A stretch of 64,000 nucleotides of DNA from Streptomyces sp. NBC_01460 (GCF_036227405.1 NZ_CP109473.1:6882001-6946000); one strand, 5' to 3'; positions 1 to 8,762 are shown, numbered from the stretch's first letter. A program made the numbers and translations. Notes: a model not told the origin generated them from the letters alone.

Positions 1-14
1 GAAGGAGCAGGACC

Positions 15-635
15 ATGGCGAAGCTGACCCTCACCACGTTCGTGTCCCTGGACGGAGTGATGCAGGCGCCAGGGGGCCCCGACGAGGACACCACGGGTGG
101 ATTCGCGTACGGCGGCTGGCTGGCGCCCTTCGCGGACGAGGACATGGGGGCCTTCATGAACGAGGTCTTCGACCGGTCGGGCGCCTACCTCCTCGGACGG
201 CGTACGTATGACATCTTCTCGGCCTACTGGCCCCAGGTCACCGACCCGCTCGATCCGATCGCCTCCCGCCTCAACACGCTGTCCAAGCACGTCGTCTCCA
301 CCACCCTGACCGACCCGGCGTGGGAGAACACCACCGTGGTCTCCGGCGATGTCCCCGCCGGGGTCGCACGGCTGAAGGAGGAGACGGCGGAGGGCGAGCT
401 CCAGATCCACGGCAGTGGCGCGCTCGCGCAGAGCCTCCTGCCGCACGGCCTGATCGACGAGGTCAACTTGCTCGTCCACCCGGTCTACCTGGGCAGCGGC
501 AGGCGGCTCTTCCCGGAGGGCGGGGAGCCGACGGCATTCGAACTGACCGATGTGCGGACCACCGGCAGCGGCATCGCCATCCACACCTACCGGCCCGCCG
601 GGCCCGCACGGTTCGGGACCGTCGGCGAGGTGTGA
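15..635 (+). CDS. dihydrofolate reductase family protein (RibD C-terminal domain)
   Basis: A 206-residue protein with the RibD_C/DHFR-like fold. It shows the N-terminal 'TTFVSLDGVMQAPGG' strand, the GRRTYD motif (about residues 61-66) typical of NADPH-dependent YyaP/YwjB-type reductases, and the C-terminal 'EVNLLVHPVYLGSGRRLF' segment. Such proteins are presumed cytosolic NAD(P)H reductases of unknown substrate; they are not the essential FolA. The ATG at 15 has a good GAAGGAG ribosome site. It is transcribed towards the opposite-strand gene that ends at 667, so it appears monocistronic here. Its upstream control region lies outside the window. Confidence 0.85.
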   Translation: MAKLTLTTFVSLDGVMQAPGGPDEDTTGGFAYGGWLAPFADEDMGAFMNEVFDRSGAYLLGRRTYDIFSAYWPQVTDPLDPIASRLNTLSKHVVSTTLTDPAWENTTVVSGDVPAGVARLKEETAEGELQIHGSGALAQSLLPHGLIDEVNLLVHPVYLGSGRRLFPEGGEPTAFELTDVRTTGSGIAIHTYRPAGPARFGTVGEV

Positions 636-666
636 GGAGAGCGTTCCGCGGGGAGCTCCCCGCGGA

Positions 667-1302
667 TCACGCCCCCCGGGGCGGTGTCCAGCCGGGGCTG
701 CGGCCCAGGGCCGCCAGGATCAGGGGCAGCGTGCCGGGTCCGTCGGGGCGGGTTCCCCCGTCCAGGGGGAGGCCGGGGCGGAACGCGGCGCCCGGTGCAC
801 GCCTGACGTCGCCGTCCGGTACGGCGCGGGCGATGGGCAGGGCCGCACGGAGCACGGGTTCCGGCAGGCGGACGGGGAACCCGAGCGCGGTGGCGACGTC
901 CCAGGCGTGTGCCACGTAGTCGATGAAGTGGAAGCCGACGGCCCGGAGGGCGGGCACCGGACGGGCGCTGATCTCCGGCAGCGCGAAAGGCTGTTCGGAC
1001 ATTCCGGGGGAGGCGAAGGCGTCGAGGACGGCCGTCGCGGCGGCCCGGTGGGCGCCGGCCGGGTCGTCCCCGAGGTCCGGCGTCCGCCAGGCAGCGGCGT
1101 CCGCCCCGCCTCCCCGGGCCGCCGCCGCGAAGCCGTGGTGCTGCGCGGTCATGTGCTCCACCAGCTCCCGCAGGGTCCACCGGTCGCACGGGGTCGGACG
1201 CTCCCAGTCGCCGGGGCGGGCCGCGTCCACGACACGGACGGACTCCAGGACGGCGGTGCGGTCGAGCAGGACGATGTCCGCGGGTGTCCCGGTCAGCTCC
1301 AC
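667..1302 (-). CDS. TIGR03086-type DinB/maleylpyruvate isomerase-like protein
   Basis: A 211-residue protein of the mycothiol-dependent maleylpyruvate isomerase-like (DinB-fold) superfamily, TIGR03086 type. The N-terminal helix carries the family pattern 'W..PTPCDRWTLRELVEHM', with a histidine expected to bind metal; a second signature is 'FHFIDYVAHAWDVATALG' in the middle. Members are often annotated as metal-binding proteins and the substrate is unknown. The GTG at 1302 was chosen because translation upstream of it has no homology-like character and the start falls inside the end of the preceding gene (10-base overlap), implying translational coupling. It is the last gene of a minus-strand group headed by a TetR gene. 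Confidence 0.75.
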   Translation of the reverse strand: MELTGTPADIVLLDRTAVLESVRVVDAARPGDWERPTPCDRWTLRELVEHMTAQHHGFAAAARGGGADAAAWRTPDLGDDPAGAHRAAATAVLDAFASPGMSEQPFALPEISARPVPALRAVGFHFIDYVAHAWDVATALGFPVRLPEPVLRAALPIARAVPDGDVRRAPGAAFRPGLPLDGGTRPDGPGTLPLILAALGRSPGWTPPRGA

Positions 1303-1751
1303 GGGCCGCCCCCGGTCAGGAGGCGTTCCGCGTCCGCCCAGAGAGGCGCGAGTCCGGTGCCGGCGGCCGGCGGGAGGCCGGCGCCGGCCTTGCCCAGCTC
1401 CGCCTCGCGGAGGTCCGACCGCATCACTCCGCGCCCCTGGAACGCCCGTACGACGCGCAGGTGGTCGGGTCGGGCGACGAACCGCATCAGGGAAGCCTCG
1501 TCGGCCCAGACGGTGACCGACCCCGACCGGTTCAGACGAGGGCCGGGCTCCATCCACAGCCGGACGGCGACTGCTCCCGGCGTCCGTGGCCAGCTGCGCC
1601 GGAGCCGCATGCCCTCGAAGGCGACGGCGGGCGTGCCCCACGGGCGGTGCGTGGTGAATTCGGTGATGCTGACGAGGACGGGCGAGCCGGGGCCGGTGCT
1701 GTGCGCCGCCGGACCGCTCTTCCAGGACGTCTTCCAGATGCCGGAGGGCAT
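1293..1751 (-). CDS. monooxygenase-like protein (spheroidene monooxygenase/DUF3291 type)
   Basis: A 152-residue protein. 'SGSVTVWADEASLMRFVARPDHLRVV' resembles the 'W.d..al..Fa....H' core of small dimeric alpha-beta barrel monooxygenase-like proteins (CrtA/DUF3291 group). No cofactor site is evident and the assignment is by pattern only. The ATG at 1751 is preferred over the upstream GTG at 1793 because a perfect GAAGGAG lies six bases ahead. It precedes and overlaps the TIGR03086 gene and follows the TetR gene on the same strand. A promoter with an adjacent palindrome lies between TetR and this gene, so the TetR protein probably controls the pair. Confidence 0.6.
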   Translation of the reverse strand: MPSGIWKTSWKSGPAAHSTGPGSPVLVSITEFTTHRPWGTPAVAFEGMRLRRSWPRTPGAVAVRLWMEPGPRLNRSGSVTVWADEASLMRFVARPDHLRVVRAFQGRGVMRSDLREAELGKAGAGLPPAAGTGLAPLWADAERLLTGGGPWS

Positions 1752-1813
1752 GACCGGCTCCTTCGTCGGAGGGGTGGGCCGGACCGGTGTCACGGCCTCC
1801 CGTCGACCATATA

Positions 1814-1830
1814 ACTATACGAACGGTCGT
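1814..1830 (-). promoter_or_regulatory. candidate promoter -10 and TetR operator
   Basis: Read on the minus strand, a TATAGT -10-like hexamer (1814-1819) directly abuts an imperfect palindrome ACGAccgtTCGT (1819-1830). It lies in the short gap between the TetR gene and the monooxygenase-like gene. Such an overlap is the usual place for TetR-family autoregulation or local repression. No convincing -35 was found, and repression is an inference. Confidence 0.4.
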
Positions 1831-1843
1831 GCAGCTTGTTTTC

Positions 1844-2485
1844 TCAGGCCGCCGGCAGGAGGGAGGGGTCCGTGGCGGCGGCGTGGAGGCGCCCCAGGAT
1901 GGCCCGCGCGGCCTTCGTGTAGCCCGGGTTGTTGTTGTGCAGCACCGACTCCGCGTTGGCCAGCTCCATGAACGCGATGAGCTCGAAGGCCAGTTGGGAG
2001 ACGTCGGTGTCCGCGTCGAGTTCGCCCCGGACCCTGGCCTCCTCCAGGGTCTCCTCCACGAAGGTGACCCAGCCCGTTTGGGTCGAGGCCAGCGCGTCGT
2101 GCACCTTGCCCTCCCTGGAGTCGAACTCGGCGATCGTCGCGTAGAAGAAGCAACCGCCGCTGAACACCCGGCGCTGGGAGTAGGAGAGCCAGCTCTCGCA
2201 CATCCGCCAGACACGGCCCAGGCCCGGCGGGGCCGCCCGGGTCGGGGTCAGCACGTGCTCCACGAAGACGGTGACGGCGGCGCGCACGGTGGCGAGCTGC
2301 AGTTCCTCCTTGGACCCGAAGAGGGCGAAGACGCCGCTCTTGCTCAGCTTCAGCTCCGTCGCGAGCCGGCCGAGCGAGAGGCCCTCCAGCCCTTCGGTCG
2401 AGGCGACGTGGACCGCGCGCCCCAGCACCAGCTGCCTGGTCTGGTTCCCCCGCTCGACCCGTCCGTCCAGCCGCGCTCCACCCAT
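1844..2485 (-). CDS. TetR/AcrR family transcriptional regulator
   Basis: A 213-residue regulator. The N-terminal helix-turn-helix is 'LSLGRLATELKLSKSGVFALFGSKEELQLA', with the 'SKSGVF.LF.SKEEL' recognition-helix pattern. The C-terminal ligand and dimerisation domain holds 'GGCFFYATIAEFDSREGKVHDAL', as in the TetR_C YcdC-like group with a conserved cysteine. The ATG at 2485 gives the standard short N-terminal arm before the HTH; longer frames upstream are not credible. It is divergent from the EamA exporter (223-base gap) and heads a group with the monooxygenase-like and TIGR03086 genes, so either direction may be its target. Confidence 0.9.
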   Translation of the reverse strand: MGGARLDGRVERGNQTRQLVLGRAVHVASTEGLEGLSLGRLATELKLSKSGVFALFGSKEELQLATVRAAVTVFVEHVLTPTRAAPPGLGRVWRMCESWLSYSQRRVFSGGCFFYATIAEFDSREGKVHDALASTQTGWVTFVEETLEEARVRGELDADTDVSQLAFELIAFMELANAESVLHNNNPGYTKAARAILGRLHAAATDPSLLPAA

Positions 2486-2708
2486 GTGCCAACTCCGTGT
2501 GTCCGAGCGTCCCAAGACCGACATTCTAGGAGGAGGCGGCACCGTCGGGGGACCGCTTCGGCCGGTGACGACCCCTGCGAACAGGTGGCCGGACCACCCT
2601 GCGGACAGAGGTTCCCGAGGGGGTCGTCCGTTCGGTACCGTGTGCGCTCCCTGTGCGAGCCGGCGAGGTCTCCACACCGTTCCTCTTGTGGAGAACCAGG
2701 AGAACCAG

Positions 2709-3629
2709 GTGTCCTCTGCCGTCCTGCCCGCGCTCGCCCCGTCCCGCCGCGCATGGGTCACCGACCTGCCGCTCCTGCTCGTCGCCGCCGTCTGGGGGGC
2801 CAGCTACCTCGCGGCCAAGGGCATCACCACGACGCACACCGTGATCGCCGTCCTCGTGCTGCGCTTCGTGATCGTGCTGCCCGCCCTGGCCGTCGCCGGA
2901 TGGCGCGGGCTGCGGGCGCTGAACGGAGCGCAGTGGCGGGGCGCGGGCGTGCTGGGGCTGGTGCTCAGCGGGATCTTCCTGCTCGAGACGTACGGCGTCG
3001 TGCACACGTCGGCGACGAACGCGGGGCTCATCATCAGCCTCACGATGATCTTCACGCCCCTGGCCGAGGCGGCCGTGACGCGGGTCCGGCCTCCGGCGTC
3101 CTTCCTCGCGGCGGCCGGCCTCTCGGTCACCGGCGTGGTGCTGCTGACCCAGGGCGGTGGTTTCACCAGCCCCTCGGCGGGCGATCTCCTGATGCTGCTC
3201 GCGGCCCTCGCCCGTACGGTCCACGTCCTCGCGATGGCCCGCATCAAGGCGGTCCAGGACGCCGACTCGCTCTCCCTGACCACGGTGCAGCTCGGCAGCG
3301 CCGTCGCCGTCTTCGCCGTGCTGGCAGCCGTTCCCGGGACCGGCCCCGCGCCCTGGACGGTGGCGGCGGACTTCGGCGCCACCGAGTGGGCGGGGCTGCT
3401 CTTCCTGTCCGTCTTCTGCACGCTGTTCGCGTTCTTCGTGCAGATGTGGTCGGTGCGCCGCACCTCGCCGTCCCGGGTCAGCCTGCTGCTCGGTACGGAG
3501 CCGCTCTGGGCCGCCGCCGTCGGCATCGCGATCGGGGGCGAACGCCTCGGTGTGCCGGGTCTGATCGGCGCGGTGCTCGTGCTGACGGGCACCGCGTGGG
3601 GACGCCGCCGCGCCGACGTCACGTCCTGA
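2709..3629 (+). CDS. EamA/DMT family transporter
   Basis: A 306-residue membrane protein with two EamA repeats and about ten hydrophobic helices. It shows the 'LLLVAAVWGASYLAAKGI' N-terminal signature and the end-of-repeat 'SLLLGTEPLWAAAVGIAIGGERLG' signature. The family exports metabolites or drugs across the cytoplasmic membrane; the substrate is unknown. The GTG at 2709 was chosen because AGGAGAA precedes it at correct spacing and the mature N-terminus then starts just ahead of helix 1. It is divergent from the TetR gene. Its last 11 bases overlap the end of the small membrane-protein gene on the other strand. Confidence 0.85.
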   Translation: MSSAVLPALAPSRRAWVTDLPLLLVAAVWGASYLAAKGITTTHTVIAVLVLRFVIVLPALAVAGWRGLRALNGAQWRGAGVLGLVLSGIFLLETYGVVHTSATNAGLIISLTMIFTPLAEAAVTRVRPPASFLAAAGLSVTGVVLLTQGGGFTSPSAGDLLMLLAALARTVHVLAMARIKAVQDADSLSLTTVQLGSAVAVFAVLAAVPGTGPAPWTVAADFGATEWAGLLFLSVFCTLFAFFVQMWSVRRTSPSRVSLLLGTEPLWAAAVGIAIGGERLGVPGLIGAVLVLTGTAWGRRRADVTS

Positions 3630-3822
3630 GGGAGTCCGCCGCGATCATCATGGCGCCGCCCGTCACCACCAGCACGATGCTGACGAAGAGTCCGTGGCCT
3701 TCCAGGACATCGAGCCGCGCCACCACCGCCCACAGCCGGAACCAGCCCGTCCACTCGTGCAGGAGCCCGGCGACGCCCTGCACGCACACGATGAAGCCGG
3801 CCGTCTCCACGAATTTCTTCAT
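3619..3822 (-). CDS. small hypothetical membrane protein
   Basis: A 67-residue protein with two predicted membrane segments ('FIVCVQGVAGLL' and 'LFVSIVLVVTGGAMMIAA') separated by a Trp-rich loop ('HEWTGWFRLWAVV'). No characterised family was recognised. The ATG at 3822 is the first start giving a protein of sensible composition; the longer frame upstream is Arg/Ser-rich out-of-frame sequence. It overlaps the EamA gene tail to tail and is divergent from the sensor kinase gene. Its small size and lack of motifs leave moderate doubt that it is expressed. Confidence 0.6.
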   Translation of the reverse strand: MKKFVETAGFIVCVQGVAGLLHEWTGWFRLWAVVARLDVLEGHGLFVSIVLVVTGGAMMIAADSLRT

Positions 3823-3967
3823 GGTCCGAGCCTGGAGCGGGGCACCCCGGGCCCGCGTCGGCCACCGGTCTGCGTGACCCCGACGAAAGTATCGGATCGC
3901 GCGACTTCGGTAGCGTCCTGGGGCGCGCGCACACGACGACGTCCGCCGGCTGCGTAGCTTTGTCGAC

Positions 3968-5185
3968 ATGACCCGTACGGAATACCCCTGGCTGCTGCCC
4001 TCGGCGCTGGCCGGTCACGAGCCGGCCGGCCACCCCGGCAGACCACGCAGGACCGTACGCGACTGGGTCGTCGACATCACCCTCTTCCTCTGCGCCGCCG
4101 CCTTCGGTATGGCCGCCCTCGCCGCGATCGAGGCCGACCCCACCACTCCCGACGGTGTCGTCCTGGCCGACTCCCTGCTCGGGGCGGCGGCCTGCTGCTC
4201 ACTCTGGGTCCGGCGCAGGTGGCCCGTGGCGGTCGCCTCCGTCCTCACGGTGCTGAGTGTGGTGGAGCCGGTCGCGGCGGGAGCGATGCTGATCGCCCTG
4301 TTCAGCCTGGCGGTGCACCGTCCCTTCAAGCCGGTGGCCGTCGTCGGCGCGGGCACCCTCGTCGTGGCACCCGTCCAGCCGATGCTGCGTCCGGACCCGG
4401 GCACGTCCTTCATCGCCTCCGTGATCATCGGGGTCCTGCTGATCCTGCTGATGTTCAGCTGGGGCATGGTCGTACGGTCGCGGCGGCAACTGGTCGTCAC
4501 CCTGCGCGAACGCGCGCGCCGGGCCGAGGCCGAGGCCGCGCTCCGGGCCGAGCAGGCCCAGCGGCTGGCGAGGGAGGCCATCGCCCGCGAGATGCACGAC
4601 GTCCTCGCCCACCGGCTGACCCTGCTCAGCGTCCACGCGGGCGCGCTCGAATTCCGTCCCGACGCACCCCCGGCCGAGGTCGGCAGGGCCGCCGGGGTCA
4701 TCCGCGACAGCGCCCACGAGGCGCTGCAGGACCTCCGCGAGATCATCGGCGTCCTGCGTGCCCCGGGCGAGAACGACGAGGGCAACAGGCCGCAGCCCAC
4801 GCTCGTCACCCTGGACGCCCTGATCGACGAGTCCCGCTCGGCCGGCATGGAGGTCACCTTGGACAACACCGTCGCCGAACCGGGCCGCGCGCCCGCCGCC
4901 ACCGGGCGGACGGTCTACCGCATCGCCCAGGAGGCGCTGACCAACGCCCGCAAGCACGCCCCCGGGGCCCCCGTCGGCGTCACGGTGGCCGGCGGGCCGG
5001 GCGCCGGCCTGACCATCGAGGTCGGCAACCCCGCGCCCGCCGAACCCTTCGAACCGGTCCCGGGGTCCGGCCAGGGACTCATCGGCCTCACCGAACGGGC
5101 GAGCCTGGCCGGCGGCAGTCTGGACCACGGGCCCCGGCCCGACGGCGGATTCACGGTCCGGGCCCGGCTACCGTGGCCGGCATGA
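3968..5185 (+). CDS. two-component sensor histidine kinase (NarL-partner type)
   Basis: A 405-residue membrane kinase. The first ~170 residues hold about four to five hydrophobic segments and no extracellular sensor domain. Next come a linker coiled coil rich in Arg/Glu/Ala ('RARRAEAEAALRAEQAQRLA') and the HisKA_3 dimerisation box 'REMHDVLAHRLTLLS', with phospho-acceptor His near residue 210. The C-terminal HATPase_c domain has the N-box 'QEALTNARKHAP' and G-boxes up to 'GQGLIGLTERASLAGGSL'. The stop overlaps the regulator start (ATGA), so it and the response regulator form one operon. The signal is unknown; the P450/thioesterase genes directly downstream are plausible targets. Confidence 0.92.
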   Translation: MTRTEYPWLLPSALAGHEPAGHPGRPRRTVRDWVVDITLFLCAAAFGMAALAAIEADPTTPDGVVLADSLLGAAACCSLWVRRRWPVAVASVLTVLSVVEPVAAGAMLIALFSLAVHRPFKPVAVVGAGTLVVAPVQPMLRPDPGTSFIASVIIGVLLILLMFSWGMVVRSRRQLVVTLRERARRAEAEAALRAEQAQRLAREAIAREMHDVLAHRLTLLSVHAGALEFRPDAPPAEVGRAAGVIRDSAHEALQDLREIIGVLRAPGENDEGNRPQPTLVTLDALIDESRSAGMEVTLDNTVAEPGRAPAATGRTVYRIAQEALTNARKHAPGAPVGVTVAGGPGAGLTIEVGNPAPAEPFEPVPGSGQGLIGLTERASLAGGSLDHGPRPDGGFTVRARLPWPA

Positions 5186-5910
5186 CCACTCCCCCCTCCC
5201 CGGAGTCACGACCGGTCCGGCTGGCCGTCGTCGACGACGACCCGCTCGTGCGGGCCGGTCTGGCCCTGATGCTCGGCGGCTCCGACGGCATCGACCTCGT
5301 CGGGGAGGGTGCCGACGGCACCGACGTCGCCGCCCTCGTCGCCCGCGCGCATCCCGACGTCGTGCTCATGGACATCCGGATGCCCGGCATGGACGGGCTG
5401 ACCGCGACCGAGGAGCTGCGGCGCCGGCCCGGCGCACCCGAGGTCATCGTCCTGACCACCTTCCACGCCGACGAGCAGGTCCTGCGGGCCATCCGCGCGG
5501 GGGCGGCGGGGTTCGTCCTGAAGGACACCCCGCCCGCGCAGATCGTCGAGGCGGTCCTGCGCGTCGCGGCCGGTGAGCCCGTCCTCTCGCCCGCCGTCAC
5601 CCGCAGGCTCATGGCCCGCGCGGCCGGAGAGCCCGCGGACGACCGCCGCTCCCGCGAGGCACGCGCCCGGGAGCGGTTCGCCGAGCTGGGGGAGCGCGAG
5701 CAGGAGGTGGCAGCCGGCGTCGGGCGGGGCGGGTCCAACGCGGAGATCGCGGCGGCGCTCCATCTGAGCGTGGCCACCGTCAAGGCCCACGTGTCCCGCG
5801 TCCTCGCCCGGCTCGGGCTCAACAACCGTGTCCAGATCGCCCTGTTGGTGCACGACGCCGGTCTCCTCCGCGAGGACGAGGACGGGGCGGGAGACGGCCG
5901 CCTACGCTGA
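5182..5910 (+). CDS. LuxR/NarL family response regulator
   Basis: A 242-residue regulator. The receiver domain carries acidic residues in 'AVVDDDPLVRAG', phospho-acceptor Asp64 in 'VLMDIRMPGMDG', Thr92 and Lys114 ('FVLKDTPP'). The C-terminal LuxR-type HTH is 'GERE..VA.GVGRGGSNAEIAAALHLSVATVKAHVSRVLARLG'. Partner of the overlapping sensor kinase (4-base ATGA overlap). It ends 35 bases before the first P450 gene, so read-through into the P450 cassette is possible. Unusually for the family, 'AAGVGRGGSN' replaces the common 'AxGxSN' turn before the HTH. Confidence 0.92.
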   Translation: MTTPPSPESRPVRLAVVDDDPLVRAGLALMLGGSDGIDLVGEGADGTDVAALVARAHPDVVLMDIRMPGMDGLTATEELRRRPGAPEVIVLTTFHADEQVLRAIRAGAAGFVLKDTPPAQIVEAVLRVAAGEPVLSPAVTRRLMARAAGEPADDRRSREARARERFAELGEREQEVAAGVGRGGSNAEIAAALHLSVATVKAHVSRVLARLGLNNRVQIALLVHDAGLLREDEDGAGDGRLR

Positions 5911-5945
5911 ACCCGGACCGGTCGGACCGGAAGAGGGGCGGGACC

Positions 5946-7118
5946 ATGTCGGTGGTCGATCTGCGCGGGGCGGAGGACTTCGCCGCGAACCCGTATCCGT
6001 ACTACGCGAAGCTGCGCGCCGAGGGGCCGGTGCACCCGGTCCGTACCGACGACCTGGAGCGGGTCTGGATGATCGTCGGATACGAGGAGGCCCGCGCGGC
6101 CCTCGCGGACCAGCGGTTCAGCAAGGACTGGCGGACGACGGAGACCCTGACGGCGACGAGCAACCCGATCAACGCCAACATGCTGGAGCTGGACCCTCCG
6201 CACCACACCAGGCTGCGGAAACTCGTCGCACGTGAATTCACCGCGCGGCGGATCGAGGCCCTGCGCCCGCGCGTCGAGCAGATCACCGCGGAGCTCCTCG
6301 ACGCGATGGTGCCCGCAAGGAGCGCCGACCTGATCGACGCGTTCGCCTTCCCGCTGCCGATGACCGTGATCTGCGAACTCATCGGCGTACCCGACATCGA
6401 CCGGGACGCCTTCCGCCGGATGTCCAACGCCATCGTCACGCCCGTCTCGGCCGAGAAGGAGGGCGAGGCGGTCCACGCGATGGGCGCCTACCTCGACGAG
6501 CTGATCGAGGACAAGCGCTGCTCCCCGGGCGACGACCTGCTGAGTGCCCTGATCCGGGCACGCGTGGAGGACGGCGAGGGCCTCTCCCGCGACGAACTGA
6601 CCGGCATGGCCTTCCTGCTCCTGGTGGCCGGCCACGAGACGACCGTGAACCTGATCGCCAACGGGGTGCGCGCGCTCCTCGACCACCCGGGACAGCTCGC
6701 CCTGCTCCGGGCCCGGCCGGAGCTGATCGACGGCGCGGTCGAGGAGATGCTCCGCTACGACGGGCCCGTGGCGACCGCGACCTTCCGCTTCACCCGGGAG
6801 CCCGTCACGATCGGCTCCGTCGTCATCCCCAGGGGCGAGGCGGTGCTGGTCGCCCTCGGCTCCGGGGACCGGGACGCCGGTCGCTATCCGGACCCGGACA
6901 CCTTCGACATCACACGCCAGGCCCAGGGGCATCTGGCCTTCGGGCACGGTATCCACTTCTGTCTGGGCGCCCCGCTGGCCCGCATGGAGGGCCGCATCGC
7001 CGTTCAGGCGCTGCTGGAGCGGTGCCCCGGCCTCGAACGGGACCCGGAGGGAGGCGAGCCGGACTGGCTGCCCGGACTGCTGCTCCGGGGGGTCCGCCGT
7101 CTGCCGGTGCGCTGGTGA
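5946..7118 (+). CDS. cytochrome P450 (first of two)
   Basis: A 390-residue soluble bacterial P450. It has the I-helix oxygen-activation motif 'LLVAGHETTVN', a K-helix ExxR-type region ('EEMLRYDGPV') and the haem-binding loop 'FGHGIHFCLGAPLARMEG' with axial Cys near residue 339. It looks closest to the CYP105/CYP107-like actinomycete groups, which hydroxylate macrolides, terpenoids or xenobiotics; the substrate is unknown. No ferredoxin gene lies beside it. ATG at 5946 follows an 'AGAGGGGCGGGACC' ribosome site. Two bases separate it from the thioesterase gene, and a very similar P450 follows that gene. Confidence 0.92.
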   Translation: MSVVDLRGAEDFAANPYPYYAKLRAEGPVHPVRTDDLERVWMIVGYEEARAALADQRFSKDWRTTETLTATSNPINANMLELDPPHHTRLRKLVAREFTARRIEALRPRVEQITAELLDAMVPARSADLIDAFAFPLPMTVICELIGVPDIDRDAFRRMSNAIVTPVSAEKEGEAVHAMGAYLDELIEDKRCSPGDDLLSALIRARVEDGEGLSRDELTGMAFLLLVAGHETTVNLIANGVRALLDHPGQLALLRARPELIDGAVEEMLRYDGPVATATFRFTREPVTIGSVVIPRGEAVLVALGSGDRDAGRYPDPDTFDITRQAQGHLAFGHGIHFCLGAPLARMEGRIAVQALLERCPGLERDPEGGEPDWLPGLLLRGVRRLPVRW

Positions 7119-7119
7119 G

Positions 7120-7548
7120 ATGGCTCCCATGACCGAACTCTCCTTCGGCGCAGCACAGCGGGTCCTCGACAGCCAGCCGTTCAGCGGTCTCATCGGCGCG
7201 CGGATCACGGAGTTCGGGGACGGCGTGGCCGTCCTCGAGGTCGACGTACGCGAGGAGCTCACCCAGCAGAACGGCTTCCTGCACGGCGGCGTGCTCTCCT
7301 ACGCGGCCGACAACGCGCTCACCTTCGCCGCCGGGACGACCCTCGGGCCCGCGGTGCTGACCGGCGGCTTCTCCATCCAGTACCTCCGGCCGGCGAGCGG
7401 CCGCACCCTGACCGCCCGCGCGGAGGTGGTCCACACCGGCCGGAGACAGGCCGTGGTGCGCTGCGATCTGCACACCGTGGACGAGGAGGGCGACGCGACG
7501 CTGTGCGCGGTGGCCCAGGGGACCGTTCTGTCCGCCCGACCGACCTGA
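7120..7548 (+). CDS. PaaI-family hotdog-fold thioesterase
   Basis: A 142-residue hotdog protein. 'QQNGFLHGGVLSYAADNALTFAAGT' is the PaaI/4HBT motif, with HGG and a nearby acidic residue that carry out acyl-CoA thioester hydrolysis, and 'SIQYLRPASGRTLTARAEVVHTGRRQAVVRCDL' is the typical second half. An in-frame ATG nine bases downstream is an alternative start. It is sandwiched between two related P450 genes in one transcription unit, suggesting it hydrolyses an acyl-CoA or acyl-carrier product that they also act on. Confidence 0.85.
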   Translation: MAPMTELSFGAAQRVLDSQPFSGLIGARITEFGDGVAVLEVDVREELTQQNGFLHGGVLSYAADNALTFAAGTTLGPAVLTGGFSIQYLRPASGRTLTARAEVVHTGRRQAVVRCDLHTVDEEGDATLCAVAQGTVLSARPT

Positions 7549-7559
7549 AGGGAACCACG

Positions 7560-8756
7560 TTGACCACGGATGTCCCGCTCGACCTCGGCGCGCTCGGTGA
7601 CGACTTCACCCGCGACCCGTATCCCGTCTACGCGCGGCTGCGCGCCCGCGGGCCGGTGCACCGGGTCCGCATCCCGGAGGGCGCGGAGGCGTGGCTCGTC
7701 GTCGGGTACGAGGCGGGCAGGGCCCTCCTCGCCGACCAGCGGCTCTCCAAGGAGTGGCGCAGGGCGTCGCCCTCGCTGGGCGTCGGCAAGGTCTCCGTCG
7801 GGACGTCCATGCTCAGCAGCGACGCTCCGGCACACACCCGGCTGCGCAGGCTCGTGGCCCGGGAGTTCACCCCGCGCCGGATGGAGCGGCTCGCCCCGCG
7901 CGTCCAGGAGATGACGGACGGATTCCTCGATTCCATGACCGGCGGGCCGGACCGGAGCGCCGACCTGGTCAAGGCGCTGTCGTTCCCCCTGCCGATGGCC
8001 GTCATCTGCGAGCTGCTGGGGGTGCCCACCCTGGACCGGGATGCGTTCCGTACCTGGTCCGGCACCGCCCTCTCGTCCCTCGACGCCGGAGCGCGCGGCC
8101 GGGCCACCACCGCGATGACCGGGTATCTGACCGGGCTGCTGGAGGAGAAGCGCGCGGCGCCCGGGGACGATCTGATCAGCGCGCTGATCCACACCGCGGA
8201 CGACGACGGTGACCAGCTCTCCGCCGACGAACTCATCGGCATGGCCTGGCTGCTGCTCGTCGCCGGGCACGAGACCACGGTCAACCTCATCTCCAACGGC
8301 GTCCTGAGCCTGCTGACCCACCCGGACCAACTGGCCCTGCTGCGCGACGACTACGGCCTCATCGGCAACGCCGTCGAGGAGACGCTGCGCTACGAGGGCC
8401 CCGTCGCGACCCCCACGTACCGCTTCACCACGGAGCCGCTCGACGTCTCGGGCACGGTGATCCCCGGCGGCGGCGAGCTGGTCCTGATCGCGATGGCCGA
8501 CTGCGACCGCGACCCCGCCCGCTTCCCGGACGCCGACCGCTTCGACCTCATGCGGGACGCCCGCGGGCACGTCGCCTTCGGTCATGGCATTCACTACTGC
8601 CTGGGCGCCCCGCTGGCCCGCATCGAGGCACGCATCGCCATCCGGACGCTCCTGGAGCGCTGCCCGGGGCTGCGGCTCGACACGGATCCGGCCCGGCTCC
8701 CCTGGCGGACGGGCATGCTGCTCAGGGGCCCGCAGAGCCTGCCGGTGGCCTGGTAG
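7560..8756 (+). CDS. cytochrome P450 (second of two)
   Basis: A 398-residue P450 strongly similar along its whole length to the one at 5946. Both share the N-terminal 'DPYPVYARLRARGPVH'-like block, the 'RLVAREFTPRRMERL' block, the I-helix 'LLVAGHETTVNLISNGV' and the haem loop 'FGHGIHYCLGAPLARIEA', with Cys near residue 347. The TTG at 7560 is used because it sits directly behind GAAGGGA and places the N-terminus level with the first P450. The two genes look like an old tandem duplication that has diverged. The next gene downstream is on the opposite strand. Confidence 0.9.
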   Translation: MTTDVPLDLGALGDDFTRDPYPVYARLRARGPVHRVRIPEGAEAWLVVGYEAGRALLADQRLSKEWRRASPSLGVGKVSVGTSMLSSDAPAHTRLRRLVAREFTPRRMERLAPRVQEMTDGFLDSMTGGPDRSADLVKALSFPLPMAVICELLGVPTLDRDAFRTWSGTALSSLDAGARGRATTAMTGYLTGLLEEKRAAPGDDLISALIHTADDDGDQLSADELIGMAWLLLVAGHETTVNLISNGVLSLLTHPDQLALLRDDYGLIGNAVEETLRYEGPVATPTYRFTTEPLDVSGTVIPGGGELVLIAMADCDRDPARFPDADRFDLMRDARGHVAFGHGIHYCLGAPLARIEARIAIRTLLERCPGLRLDTDPARLPWRTGMLLRGPQSLPVAW

Positions 8757-8762
8757 CGGGCC

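Noticed and set aside
667..2214. A single 515-residue minus-strand protein
   Set aside because: Only its C-terminal part from 1302 has family motifs; the rest is an out-of-frame shadow of the monooxygenase-like and TetR genes.
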